Shown in pieces: positions 45,001-56,500 of a stretch of 64,000 nucleotides of DNA (the first letter of the stretch is position 1; each line of letters begins with the position of its first letter). The notes beneath the pieces were generated by a model. It was not told the origin of the DNA. It saw only the letters and a list, made by a program, of their open reading frames with translations, and did not search any database. Made by a program: the position numbers and the translations under genes. The DNA is from Diphasiastrum complanatum (lineage: Eukaryota; Streptophyta; Lycopodiopsida; Lycopodiales; Lycopodiaceae), in assembly GCA_029204225.1 (NCBI GenBank), contig CM055106.1, forward strand, positions 20,305,721 to 20,369,720, given 5' to 3'.

Positions 45001-45867
45001 TTGATTGGGTCACTGATGTATGCAATGGTCTGTACAAGATTTGATCTGACATTTACAGTCAGTACACTTAGTCAGTTTATGACGAATCCAGGATTACAAC
45101 ATTGGAAGGCTCTCAAAAGAGTCATGAAGTACATTCAAAGTACTAAAGCCTATGTACTATGCTATGGTAGTTCATTTTCAATCATCATTAAAGTTTTGGT
45201 GCCTTATCCGTTGGGCTATGGAGTCCGGTCACAAATCATAGGGGAAACTTTCTTTCAGGGTTTCAAATTTTCTCATATCATATGGAGTTCAGAAACGCCA
45301 GGTGCTAAATTTGCAAAACCAACACGAATGTTGGTTACCTCACGTTGTAGAATTACTGGCTGGGTAAAGTAGTAAGATATACTACTGGTAGCGTTTGGGG
45401 TTGGTCTATCATTGTTGCTTCTGCATAAAGCCCATAAATTTTGTCATGCCATTCTTGCTAAATTTGCAGCTAGGCTCCCTTTAGTATGTCTAAAAGGAGT
45501 TAACTGTAGAAATTCGCTCACTACCCTTACTGCCTTTCTGACAGCTCAGGGTTTCAGTTCTTCCATTCTTACAATAGTAGCTTCTAACCAACGGCTTCCG
45601 TAGTGGGCATAAGGTTTCAGAGCTAGCCACACATCTGCCTCACCGCAGAACCATTCCTGCAGGATCAACTCTATATGGGTACACTGATTCAGATTGGGAT
45701 GGAGATCCAAATACCATAAAATCAACTTCTGATTATTGGTTAAATTTAGTAGGCAGTCCAGCCTCCTGGAACAACAAAAAGCAAAAATCAGTTTTTTTGT
45801 CTTCAACACAAGCTGAATATATTGGTGCAAATCATCCTACAAAAGAATCTATTTGGATCACATTATT
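45001..45867 (+). pseudogene. pol: K: Copia RNase H, split by an unidentified insertion
   Basis: First part to about 45177: LIGSLMYAMVCTRFDLTFTV, QHWKALKRVMKYIQS. Second part from about 45668: LYGYTDSDWDGDPNTIKS, LSSTQAEYIGANHPTKES. Between them (about 45178-45668) are roughly 490 bp of foreign sequence with no recognised domain and no clear target duplication. K ends at about 45867, where antisense integrase sequence (L) begins. Confidence 0.7.
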
Positions 45868-46020
45868 GCAAGGAGAGTTTTGTTCTTTCTTTTTGCTATC
45901 CCATTTTGTTGAGTATAGCTAGCAGTAAGCTGTTGTCTAATGCCATTATCAAAAACATATTTCTTGAAAGCCATGGAAATGTACTCTCCCCCTCCATCTA
46001 ATCTTATTTGTCTTAACAAA
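45868..46020 (-). pseudogene. pol: L: Copia integrase core fragment
   Basis: Minus strand: IRLDGGGEYISMAFKKY, then TASYTQQNGIAKRKN. These are the second acidic motif (normally SDNGGEY) and the third motif, where Lys stands in place of the catalytic Glu. Its upstream end runs into the 3' end of the unknown gene, and a related junction is visible at the end of the G1 and G2 exon copies. Confidence 0.65.
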
Positions 46021-47213
46021 TTTATGTCCTCGTAGGTAGAATGATAAAGCTTTAACTGCCATTATAAGACTCTCCCCGACTGGGCTCAGCTTGGAATGAG
46101 CAATACAGATCTCATTCTTCAAGAAATGCCTAAGATAGTGGCCCAGTCCACTGTCCCTCTGGAACGAGGATGTGTGTTGTTTGAAACCACCTCGTCTTGC
46201 AGCAAAATCATCTATTATGAGAGCATCCTGCAATAGGAAATATGTTAGCAAAAACATATTCAGTGATTAAAAACATTCTAATGCAAGGAAGTTTAAACAC
46301 TTACACATTCTTCATCATCAGCAGCAACCAGATCAGGAAGATCAATATAATGACCACGTACTGAAGTGGAATCATCAGTGAAATGCATTAATGATGGACA
46401 AGGGAAGCCCATCTGGGATTGAAATGCCGTGAATTCTTCATCGGATGGTCTGCCTCGCCCATCCTCAGCTATATTTGATAAAGTCTTAGTCAGGCATTCT
46501 TCACCGGTCATAAGTCACTCCTCATCATCAAAATCAATACCAACAACAAGGTCATCTATTTCAAAATCTACAAAGTCGGAGAATTTGGAAATTGTGCCGA
46601 ATAATAAACATAGAACCTCGTCTTCACGATAGTCAAAAAATTTACATAAATCAGCAGTAGCAAAATATACATCGTCATTAATATAATATACAAGCAAATT
46701 GAAAAGACATTTCAACTCCTCTATAGGATTGGATTCATCATCAGATGTATTTTGGCCAATAAAAGAATCCCGAAGTACATCAGTATTTACATCAATAAAG
46801 TCACTTTCCTTATCATGAGTGTCGATAAGAAAGTGTTTGATATCCTTAATAGCTGACTAAACAGAGGATGATGCAAAAGGAGGGTCAGCAACAGAAACTT
46901 CCGCATCATCTGGGATCTGAACTAATAGGAAAAGTACGAAACCACTCTGATATTCAACCAATCGACATTTCTTGTTGCAAAACGAACACATTGAACTACT
47001 TTTGAAAAGATCAAACAATTTGGTGAACATTCTATCCAGTCTATGTCTGAAAGCTGGGAAGAAATGAACAAGATCAGTATAATGCATGTACTGGAGTGGA
47101 CCTATGGAGAAAACAGGCTTGGATCTCAAAGACAGACGGGCTTCCATCAGTGATTCTGTGATAGAGTTCGGGCTTACACTCTTGCAATATGACATTGCAA
47201 GAGATTCATCCAA
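46021..47213 (-). pseudogene. Unknown intron-containing gene, two stops
   Basis: I do not recognise this protein. On the minus strand one frame runs from 47213 to 46305, with a TAG (46858-46860, Gln expected from CAG) and a TGA (46512-46514). It contains a four-Cys cluster (CSFCNKKC) and acidic, hydrophobic stretches (LKCLFNLLVYYINDD, FEIDDLVVGIDFDDEE). Donor TGT/GTAAGT and acceptor TTGCAG/GAT define a 77-bp intron (46228-46304). Exon 2 (GFKQHTSSFQRDSGLGHYL, RHFLKNEICIAHSKLSP) recurs in G1 and G2 with the intron at the same site. The 5' end overlaps the plus-strand gene at 47086. Confidence 0.5.
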
Positions 47214-47837
47214 TGAGTTGCTGGTGCTGAGTAACTTTCTGCTTCAGGCCTTCAAGGAGAATAATGACACATTGTCACAGTGTCTGACAAGTGGATTCAC
47301 ACCAGCAACAAAGTATCTGCTCATCCCTTATCATACAAAGTAAGATATATTAAATGCTTCTTGTTGTTTTATGCATTAACATCGGCATTGTCGATGGAAA
47401 TAGTTCTCAGAATTGCAGCTAAAAAAATTTCAATCTTATTTTGCAGTGACCATTGGAGTTTAAACTTGATCTCTATTAAGAGATCTGTAGATAATAATAT
47501 TAAAGGTTTTTGTGTCAAGATGAATTCGACGAGAAATATGCATAGGGATGTAGATATATACCTTCCATATCTAAGTAAATATATTCCTACAAATGTTCCC
47601 CATTCCGTGGACTGGCAGATCGTCAGTTTGGAGGTAAACTCTGTCTTTCTTAATAGCATTTTGAAATCAATATTCTAATGTAATTGTTTCATTCTAATTC
47701 ATTATGTTTCATAGTGTGCTAAATTAGTTTGCAGTCACCCCAGCAAAATGATTCATTTACCTGTGGGTGGTACACATTATACAATGCAGTTATTTTTTGA
47801 GTGGTTCAACCTTCAGCAAGATGTATATATTTCTCAG
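47086..47837 (+). CDS. Three-exon gene piece, Ulp1/C48-peptidase-like
   Basis: Exons 47086-47339, 47447-47633 and 47715-47837, joined by GT-AG introns (phases 2 and 0) that keep the frame. The third exon ends at a further donor, CAG/GTAATA. The protein reads DRRASISDSVIEFGLTLLQ, KYLLIPYHTNDHWSLNLISI and MQLFFEWF. The pattern of two hydrophobic helices, then IP-x-x-x-x-x-HW, is that of Ulp1-like cysteine peptidases with the active-site His in HW. The expected DCG nucleophile motif is not visible (GGTHYTMQL in its place), so it may be inactive or a different family. N- and C-terminal exons are not identified. Confidence 0.4.
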
Positions 47838-47960
47838 GTAATAAATTCTGTTCATTCTTATTTTGGAATGATGATTAGTTTTCTATTTCGATCGATCCAC
47901 TCTCGGCTCCATTGGCCTTTTCCCGACGGTCCCCACAGCTTTTGCAGTCTCTCTTCCAAT

Positions 47961-48290
47961 TCAAACCTCACAACTTTCTCGTCTCGGTCCTGAATCGATT
48001 ACTTTTCTCATTCTTTTCAAAGCCGGTTTTTCTTGTTCTTTAGGAGAGAGATTTGTTTTAGTACATAGAACAATTTCCATTTTTGTTACATCTTCAATCA
48101 TAGAAACTACAGCAGATCCAATAATTGCGACATCAGAAAAAACACTTTGTGTTCCGTCAGCATCCATTAATAGCTTATGTTTGCTAGATAAGGCCATCAA
48201 GCCGTTGAAGAGGGAACCCTCGTAGTTAAGAACAAATTCGTTTGAGTCGTGGAACATAAAAAACATTTGCTTCACATGAAATTCACGAAG
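47961..48290 (-). CDS. Hypothetical exon
   Basis: A minus-strand frame of about 105 codons (MFHDSNEFVLNYEGSLFNGL, SMIEDVTKMEIVLCTKT, then a basic tail) ending in TGA at 47961. Composition looks coding, but no domain is known to me. A stop lies about 30 bp upstream of its first Met. It may be part of the unknown minus-strand gene or an independent remnant. Confidence 0.3.
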   Translation of the reverse strand, partial: LREFHVKQMFFMFHDSNEFVLNYEGSLFNGLMALSSKHKLLMDADGTQSVFSDVAIIGSAVVSMIEDVTKMEIVLCTKTNLSPKEQEKPALKRMRKVIDSGPRRESCEV

Positions 48291-48404
48291 TGTGGAATGT
48301 AGTTAATTGTGTCTCTAGTTCAATTTGCAAAAGTTCAATATTGAAATCAAATATATTCGATCAAACCTTTTTTCAAGAAAAAATGATTATTACAATTATT
48401 ATTT

Positions 48405-48608
48405 GTGTTTGACTATAAGGCCCGATATAAAAGTTATTTGGAAAATAGTGAAAATCATCCATTTAATATTGCTATAGTGCTTGGCTTCGTACGTGTGCAT
48501 TGGATGCGGACCACTTCGACAAATGCTTTCTTAGGAATGCATGAGTTAGAAATGTTGCAATTAGATCAAAACGGTCAAAGGAAGCGTTCAGCAAAGTATC
48601 AGCCATGA
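48405..48608 (+). other. Short open frame, unassigned
   Basis: Plus-strand frame FDYKARYKSYLENSENHPFN, HWMRTTSTNAFLGMHELEML. It could be a downstream exon of the three-exon gene, but no splice link is clear. The remaining sequence to 48770 shows nothing. Confidence 0.25.
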
Positions 48609-48775
48609 GTTTATGATATAAATCATGAAGATGTGGATGTGCTTGCTTTTAATTTTGAGTTGACAATGACGAATCATTTATGAAAGTCAACAATACCAAT
48701 TTTACAAAAACGTCTCGGGTTAACTGCACATCCATCATTTTCAACTCGGCAACAACGGAGCAAAGTTGTAATGCA

Positions 48776-48930
48776 AATATATATATTTATATACATATGT
48801 ATGTATGTGTGTCTGTATACATATAGTGTATAGATACACATATGTTTGTATATATACATAGATATGTGTATATAGATACATATTTATGTATATATGTCTA
48901 TATTTGTATATAGATATATACATATAAAAC
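48776..48930. repeat. Low-complexity TA/CA-rich tract
   Basis: Irregular TATATACATA-type sequence; ORFs through it are artefacts. Confidence 0.9.
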
Positions 48931-49449
48931 CCAACTAAACAAGCTCACATAATTGGTGGCAAAATGCAATCATGGAAGTGCATCAATGTCTGGATCAATA
49001 GGTGTTAGCAGTGTGACCTTTACAACACTAATGAGTATAATAACTTGAAGTAAAGAGCCTAGGATCGAATGATCATAGATAGTGCTAGTGAAAATACCCA
49101 ATCATCTATAGTAAAACCTATGAGAAAATTGAAAAAGAGGAGATTCTTGAGTGGGAGAAGCTCACAAAAGCTACTTGAGAAGTAATTACAAAAGGAGAAT
49201 ATTAAAGTTGATCAAATAGTAATTACAAAAACTAGGCATTGACACAATCTAAGATGAATATTTTGCTATGTCAATTGCCTCAAATTATAGCTGCTTATTT
49301 GGCTAATTTTGTGAAATATCCACTAAAGTACTTTGTTACCTAGTCATTGGCAATCTACGTGAAGATTCTAGCATAAAATCTTGTTCTCTAGAAAGTTGCA
49401 AAAAACTAACTAATCACGTTTAAAAAATAAATCACACCTTGGCATTATG

Positions 49450-49486
<37 letters not shown>

Positions 49487-50714
49487 GTGAGGAGATTCTT
49501 AGGCCTTCTATGATGGTTGCATCCTCCCAAGGTGAAAAAATCTAACAAGCTGCCCCCCCCCCCCCCCAAAAAAAAAAAAAAAAAGAAAGAAAAGAAATCA
49601 ATGGCATATCTCTTAGTTTTCTATGCATTTTCACCCAAAAACTTTTCTCAAGGTAACATTAAAAGATCTCAAGATTAGCTAAATCTTGGATCTAACATGC
49701 ATCTTTTGTTGTATAAAATTAGACTAAATATGTGATCATGGCAACAAATTATTTTGCGAGATGGAGCTTGGTGCCACCAAAATGCTAAATAAACTTCATT
49801 GCACTCTAGTTTTCTAATACTAAGCCCGGACAGACGTGTTTATAAAAAAATCAATGGGTGGCAACCAAAGCCATTTATGAAAGCTTAGAGTCCCCAAGGC
49901 TCCCAAATTCTTGATTTATGTAAACAAGAAAAAATAAATGGATTTTGTTATTTCTAGTTAAAATGTTTTTCGAGGTTTATGTTATAAATCTCACCTTTTG
50001 CTTTATTTTTTCTTTTTTTCTTAATTTCTTTGAACTTTGGCCTACTTTCGTGCCTTTGTATTTTGCTGCCCATCCCTCTCGCGTACGAAGATTTAAAGGA
50101 TCGTGCTCTGCTGTGCCCGGCATATTAATGGCGCGCTATCATTTTAAGCCCGCCACCGTTGGATTCGACCTGTACTGTTCAGATCTTGCCACGTTTGAAG
50201 AATGGATCATTGAATTGAGTCCGGGTGGCAGATGTGACGCGTGGCTATCATCTAATTGTGTGGACGTGAAATGTACCGTGTGCCGTTAGACGCCATCGCT
50301 GTGCTCTCTCTTTTTCCTCGCCGCGTGCTTGGATTCTATGTCGCTCCCCTGCTCTCTGCTTCCCCATGCGCTTCTCGATCTCAGATGAATCCATTCCTCC
50401 CTTGTGATGGTGAAGGCAAATTCAGTGAGATTTCAGTAGCCTGATGATGTAGAAATGGCGTTTTACAGTGAGCTGCATGGAATTCTGTGAAGAGAGCACA
50501 GAGAATTGAGCTGGGTCATGGTGTTGCAGAGCAAGCAGACTCGCTGCTTTTCTGTTCTGTGGTGGTTTTTGTTCAGGTGTTTGGTGTGTTTCCAGAAAGG
50601 TGACCTTGCTGCAACAGATCTGTGGAGGATTTGCGGTTTTCTGTTTGCGGAATTGTCCCCAGATCTGGTCGTTTTGGTGCAGAAAACGTATTGTTGGACA
50701 CATCAGGTTGGAAA
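48931..50714. other. Intergenic and SUVH upstream region
   Basis: (GA)n at 49451-49481 and a C17A18-like homopolymer block at 49552-49583. From about 50050 the base composition rises in GC and ORFs without domains appear (49945-50444). This is probably promoter and 5' UTR of the SUVH gene, possibly with a 5' UTR intron, but no clear TATA box is seen. Confidence 0.4.
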
Positions 50715-53291
50715 ATGGCAGCATTTGCTGGTGGAAAGGATGGGGCTGTCAAGGAAACGAAAAATAGTCTGGCATTGATTTTATATCAGGAAAATCAATT
50801 TGCTTTAGCTTTGCGAGGTTGGTCAGAAGGTTGCCTTCCCTCGAGTGAAGATGGTCTAGTCTTAGAGAGGAGGGATGAGGGAGGGAGCGCTGGCAGTAAG
50901 ATGCAAGAGGTGATCGATTTGATCTCAGATGAGGAGGAAATGAATGCAAAACAGCCTGAGAGTTGTATGCAATGTGATAGTCCTTATCCTCTAAGAAGCT
51001 GGCCTGAGAAAAGTAGTCAAGGGAACAAAGAGATGCCGATGGATGATGAAACACGTGAAAAGACTGAGGCGGAGGATGAAAGTGCTTGCAGGAAGCGGCC
51101 ACACATGAATGCGAACAATTCTGATACACCTAATCTAGAGCAGGGTTGGGAGGAAGGCTCCGGGCCAGGTAAGAGGGAAAAGCTTAGTGCTGCTGAGAAT
51201 GTTGTAGAAAATTCTGTACAACCGAGATTTGAGCAAATCACGGACGATGGAGTGATAGATTCCAGAATTCAAGAAAACGGGGGCCGCAAGGCAGCTAGCG
51301 GTAGAGATTTTTCGAAAAACAGTAAGAATGGAGAGTCTGCAGGAGTTATTCCACTAGCTGATGCAGATGTGCTTGATTGGAAGACAGTTAACCGAAAAGA
51401 AAGCATGTCTGATCAAAATTCTGGTAAACGCTCTGCTGAAAGGAGCACGAAAAGAACCGTGGCTGTTAAGATTACTCACTCGTCTGCATTGGCAAAGAGA
51501 TCAACTCTTCCAACGCCTCTGATGCAGAAGGAACAAGTTAAAGCAGAAAGTTTACAGGAAGATTTCGCTCCTAGGGAAACCAGCAAGAAGAAGCCAAGAA
51601 TGCGTGGGGAATTGGAAACTAGAGATGGTGTAGCGCCAGTGTCTGCTTCGCCCCTCGCCAGAAATAATGAAACGGTTAGCGAGACTGTGACACAAGCAAC
51701 AGAACACTCACATAAGCTGGAGGAATTGCCTACTTTGCTGCGAGCAGATGGTCCTTCACAAGAGCACGAGGAAAGCGAGGCCCGTAAATTAGTAAGGCAA
51801 ACTCTTCAGAAGTTTGAGGCTCTGAGGCGCAAGTTACTGCGAGATGAAGAGGCTCGCGTGAAGGAATCTGGGAATGGAGTGAAGCGGCCTGACTTGAAAG
51901 CAGGTACGATTATGAACGCCAACAATTTGTGGCTTAATCGAGCGAAGAAAATAGGCGCTATTCCTGGTGTCGAAGTAGGTGATCAGTTCTACTTTAGAGT
52001 AGAACTTTGCATTGTCGGATTGCACAGACAGATACAAGCAGGCATAGATTCCATCTCTCCCAAGGATAATCAATGGGACGTGCCTGTGGCTGCAAGCATA
52101 ATCGCTTCTGGAGGCTACGAAGATGACTTTGATACTGGAGAAACTTTGATATACACGGGTCAAGGTGGGAATAATTACGGAGGAAACAAGAGACAGCAGC
52201 AAGATCAAAAGCTTGAAAGAGGCAACCTGGCTCTGAAGCACAGCTACAAGATAGGCGTACCTGTTAGAGTGATCCGTGGAAGCAAATGCAAGGACAGTCC
52301 AACTGGTACGATATACACATATGATGGCTTATATAGAGTGGAGAAGTTTTGGCTTGAAAGGGGGTTATCAGGGTATGGTGTGTACAAGTTCCAATTGCAG
52401 CGCCTTCCTGGACAATGGCAAACCAGTTCTGCACTTGTGAAGTTTACGGGGACTATGAAAAGCAAATCAGGTGGGACAGAGGCTATAATTCATGAAGACA
52501 TTTCAAGAGGTAAAGAGGGTCTGAGAATATGTGTTGTGAACAGTGTGGATACGTTGACAGAGGTGCCGGCTGCATTTGAATATGGTACTAGCGTCAGGCT
52601 TCCTCCTCAGCTGGAGAAGGGGCCTGCTCCTGAGGGATGCCAATGTGTCAATGGATGCTCAGATCCTGCTGTGTGTTGTTGCATAAGGAGGAATGGTGGA
52701 CAATTGCCATATACAGGTGATAAAGCATTAGTTGAAATCAAGAATTTAGTGTACGAATGTGGCCAACAATGTCGTTGCCCTCCCACCTGCCACAACAGAG
52801 TAAGCCAACATGGAGCAAAACATAGACTGGAAATCTTCAAGAAAGATAGGGGATGGGGGGTAAGGTCATGGGATTCCATACCATCAGGTAGCTTTGTTTG
52901 TGAATATATAGGCCAAGTGGCTGTCACTGACAAGACACGGAAGTGCACTGAGCAGTGCGATTACGTTTTACGTGTAGATGGCCTGAATCAGATGATTGCT
53001 CGAGGTGTTGATGTCTCCATGTATCTTGGAGAGCCAGCCAAAAACAATGTCTCTGAGGCTGTGGAAGGCACCATGTTTTTTATAGATGCAAGAGAGTATG
53101 GAAACATTGCACGGTTTATCAATCACAGTTGCTCTCCCAATTTGTATGCACAGTTCGTTTTATATGATCATGAGGATTTAAGGTTTCCCCACGTAATGCT
53201 CTTTGCAATGGAAAATACCCGTCCTTTTACGGAACTCACCTTCGATTATGGCAAAGATATGAGGCCTGCCTCTGGGGCACATAACACCTAG
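50715..53291 (+). CDS. SUVH: SUVH-type protein: SRA, pre-SET and SET domains, no post-SET
   Basis: Single-exon gene, 858 residues from ATG 50715; the frame is open 93 bp further upstream but without an ATG. The N-terminal 400 residues are acidic/basic and disordered. SRA (YDG) domain about 412-580: GAIPGVEVGDQFYFRVELC, VGLHRQIQAGID, TLIYTGQGGNN, DQKLERGNLAL, IYTYDGLY. It binds methylated DNA in this family and is closest to the SUVH1/3 class. Pre-SET about 642-705 with CQCVNGC and YECGQQCRCPPTC (zinc cluster). SET about 706-845: RGWGVRSWDSIPSG, NIARFINHSCSPNL, ELTFDYG. The family methylates H3K9 in chromatin. The usual CxCxxxxC post-SET is absent: the protein ends 14 residues after FDYG. Activity is therefore doubtful. 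Confidence 0.92.
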   Translation: MAAFAGGKDGAVKETKNSLALILYQENQFALALRGWSEGCLPSSEDGLVLERRDEGGSAGSKMQEVIDLISDEEEMNAKQPESCMQCDSPYPLRSWPEKSSQGNKEMPMDDETREKTEAEDESACRKRPHMNANNSDTPNLEQGWEEGSGPGKREKLSAAENVVENSVQPRFEQITDDGVIDSRIQENGGRKAASGRDFSKNSKNGESAGVIPLADADVLDWKTVNRKESMSDQNSGKRSAERSTKRTVAVKITHSSALAKRSTLPTPLMQKEQVKAESLQEDFAPRETSKKKPRMRGELETRDGVAPVSASPLARNNETVSETVTQATEHSHKLEELPTLLRADGPSQEHEESEARKLVRQTLQKFEALRRKLLRDEEARVKESGNGVKRPDLKAGTIMNANNLWLNRAKKIGAIPGVEVGDQFYFRVELCIVGLHRQIQAGIDSISPKDNQWDVPVAASIIASGGYEDDFDTGETLIYTGQGGNNYGGNKRQQQDQKLERGNLALKHSYKIGVPVRVIRGSKCKDSPTGTIYTYDGLYRVEKFWLERGLSGYGVYKFQLQRLPGQWQTSSALVKFTGTMKSKSGGTEAIIHEDISRGKEGLRICVVNSVDTLTEVPAAFEYGTSVRLPPQLEKGPAPEGCQCVNGCSDPAVCCCIRRNGGQLPYTGDKALVEIKNLVYECGQQCRCPPTCHNRVSQHGAKHRLEIFKKDRGWGVRSWDSIPSGSFVCEYIGQVAVTDKTRKCTEQCDYVLRVDGLNQMIARGVDVSMYLGEPAKNNVSEAVEGTMFFIDAREYGNIARFINHSCSPNLYAQFVLYDHEDLRFPHVMLFAMENTRPFTELTFDYGKDMRPASGAHNT

Positions 53292-53332
53292 GTTTACATG
53301 GTGACAAATTGATCCAACGCTAACATTTCTGT

Positions 53333-53517
53333 GTCAAGGACGTCCTATTTTGCTATGAAGAAAGCAAGGATGATGCTGCCTCTAATTATCATCCTTAGCT
53401 CACCTGTCAACTATGGAGACCTGTCAAGGACGTCCTATTTTGCTATGAATGCTAGAAAGCAAGGATGATGCTGCCTCTAATTATCATCCTTAGCTCACCA
53501 GTCAACTATGGAGACCT
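53333..53517 (+). repeat. Tandem duplication in SUVH 3' region
   Basis: Units 53333-53422 (90 bp) and 53423-53517 (95 bp), both starting GTCAAGGACGTCC and ending CTATGGAGACCT. They differ by a 5-base insertion and one substitution. Starts 42 bp after the stop codon. Confidence 0.93.
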
Positions 53518-56500
53518 GTGAGTTAGTTTTAACGTGGATGAAAATGGTTTACTCATATTGTAATTCTGAATACCAGCCAATTGTCCATACTCAATCAGAC
53601 ACGTATGATTACTGCAGACTGGATGTACTCGCTTGAGTGGCCTATAATATGAAAGAATTTAAGGCCATGACGAGCATGTAGGTGGATCATTTGAAGTGAT
53701 CATTGGTAGAAAGATAAACCTATCAATTACTTGAAAATATTCAAGATCCAATGACACGCAGCTGTTCTTCGGGGAAGTTCCGTTGAAGACTAAACTATAG
53801 ACAAATGTTATCAGAGTAACTTTCTCTCACTTTGAGCTATAATACCAACTTCCAAGTATCAATCTTGATTTTGTATTTGTGACCAGTATGCCGCTAGTAA
53901 ATGTGTCAATGTATCTTACTTGTTAAAGACCCTTTTTGGCAACATTGTGTGTACTTTTTATACTCGAAATCTAGGGCTTTGACTGGACCTTTTGCTATGG
54001 TTCTTGATGACTTTGATGTCCTCAATTGTGCTTCATGAAGCTTAAACAGATTGTGAATCACTTTCTAACAGTAACAAGGTCTGTTTTCATGTCACCTATT
54101 TCCCATGATCATGATTGAACTAGACTCAATGCTGCTTCATTGAGATGTATCTGCATTATGTAAATCTCATTTTTCTGCTGCGGGTGGCACAGGTATTGTC
54201 TGAAGACTGAAATTGTTCCTTGGAGCTCAACGCCCTAGCTGCTGATGGATAAGATGATGTGTGAAACCAAAACTGTACTGAAATTTTCCACCTTGAAATG
54301 TCTTGTAGTTTTCTAAGCTATTCTAATGGCCTTTTAGATGGCAGCCTGTGTACTATAATCTATACTTTAAGCAACACAATAGGCTTGGCTTCAATAAGAT
54401 GTCACAATGTGGCTCAATATGTATTCTTAAAAAGCTTAACAAATAGATCAAGAACAAGTTGGCTAAAAGTTTTCATTTTATTGATGGAGCTAATGGATAA
54501 GCTCGATTTAGATGAGTAACAATACTTGAGAGGAATTCATATGATAATACTTTTGTGACGGTAGGTGTGTTGCAAATAGGGCAGCTCTTTTTTCTTGAAT
54601 ATTCACCTTTCAAATTGCCAATGTGTTGTTAGCACAAAGAGTTTGCAATGTGATTGTGCCTATCTAGACTTTGTGTTTCTTCACCATATTCACTTGCCAT
54701 CCCATATTACATAAAAATTAAAGTCAAGAAGTTTTGTAGCATTTGTAAAATCTTGAACTTCTCAACCACAATATTGCACCAGGTTTTATAAAGTCTTTGG
54801 ATTTGTACAAACGTAAAGCTGATCTTGTTGCAGGTTTTTTTTTTTAACAATTTTATTATTTGGATTTCCTTCATTGCATTGCTGCATCGAACGTTACAAA
54901 GACGTTGAGATCATTATATAATCTAATTATGGGAAAATGCAAAGCTTACATGTCAATTCTCAAATAATATCTAGCCCAACTTGCACATGTTGCTCACCTA
55001 ACTTTTAGGACTTTCAAGAAAACCCGAAGTGACAAGGTGGATCAATCAACATTTAAAAAAGCATTTTGTCTATCATTGTTGTTACATTTGACACCTGCCG
55101 GGAGTTTGGACATCCAGCTTAGCTTTGTGCTTTCAACTTTTTCGCTAACCGTTGGTTCACAAAGGCCAACATGCGCAGTAGCATTAGCTATATAAGACAA
55201 GCATCATGGATGACACATTAGACATTCACAAGCAAAACGAAGACTTAAGTTGACACGACGCCAACATGAGTTCCACAGACGAGCCATCCATGAAAGTTGT
55301 TGAGAACCAAGTTGTTGAAAGTTCCATTCCTCATAAAGTACATGAATTTTAGTTTGACTCCAAGTAATTACATTTCATGCATCCATGGTAAGATTTTTGT
55401 CACAATATTCACCCATTTTGTGTCTACTAGCATTACGTCAACTCCATTAATATAAGAATAAGAACCTCATTCATGAAACATTTCTCCAATTGGATTAGCT
55501 CGAGTTGAAAGTAATGCTTTGCATGGTCTTAAGTAAAGCTTAGAAAGTTTCCAAAATGATTGAAAGCAAATATTAGACAAGCATGTTGTAGCTCTAATTT
55601 TTTGTACCTCACTAAAGTGTCCTCAAATCTCATCCGGAGCTCATAGAAGAGTATCAATGAAACAAAGGTAAGGCATGTGGTGTTTCTCTTATGTAAGCTC
55701 GATACCTATCAAAGTCCAAATAAATGTTAATTCCCACTATTTCCAAATTATCCTTCCACAAAGATCTAAACCTTGGCACTTCTAGCCAAAAAATTTGTCT
55801 CCAAAATGTTTCTTAGAATTCAATTTACGGTCGTAAATATTTTACGACGTAACCTATACATTCCGCCTTAATGGTTTTATCACTAGAAGGAAAAATAGCA
55901 TAGGGAAGACAAAATCTTGAATCCTAGGCCAGCAATACCATTCTAAGGTCTACTGTTAAACAAAATTCTCCAAATTAAAGTGGCGCTTTGATGGATGGAT
56001 TAAAGAAATCTTCTAGTTTTCAAATGAAATGAATCAAAGCATTTGATGAAATGAAGCAGCCATAAAAATTCTCATAGGATTTCCTGCACGACAAAAATTG
56101 TCCTCTATCATGAATAAAATACCAGCAATTAAATAAAGTGCTTGAACATTTCAATGTCAAGTCTAGTAGCAATGTCCTTGGAGCTGAAGATAAATTGCTT
56201 GATTGAGCTCAACAGAAAGGACCTTTTGCAGGACAAAGCAACTGCTAACAAATTTTTCAAATAAAACGGATAAAAAATAAACCATGAGGTGACATAATTA
56301 GAAAACAAATGTCTGTTGGCAACTCCAACTGCACTCTAACCCTTCCTTCTCCATCTATGAAAAACCGTGTTCAGGGTTATAGGTGCAGTTAATTACATGA
56401 ACATGCATGTGCAGTGATCTTGTAAGCCAAGTTCCAATGCAATGATTAAAGGGTGGATGGTAGAAATAATACATGTTCTCAATCTGACTATCACTATTCT

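Noticed and set aside
45600-45630. GGTTTCAGAGC as a primer-binding site inside the insertion in K
   Set aside because: No LTR end precedes it and no gag follows; the match is partial.
49945-50444. ORFs of 114 and 62 codons upstream of SUVH
   Set aside because: No domain, overlapping frames, positioned where a promoter or 5' UTR is expected.
50622-50714. Longer SUVH reading frame starting at GTG
   Set aside because: A plant nuclear gene should start at ATG; the first in-frame ATG is 50715.
55187-55360. TATA-like box and a 28-codon ORF as a small gene
   Set aside because: Too short, no conserved feature and no downstream exon identified; mentioned only as a possible relic.
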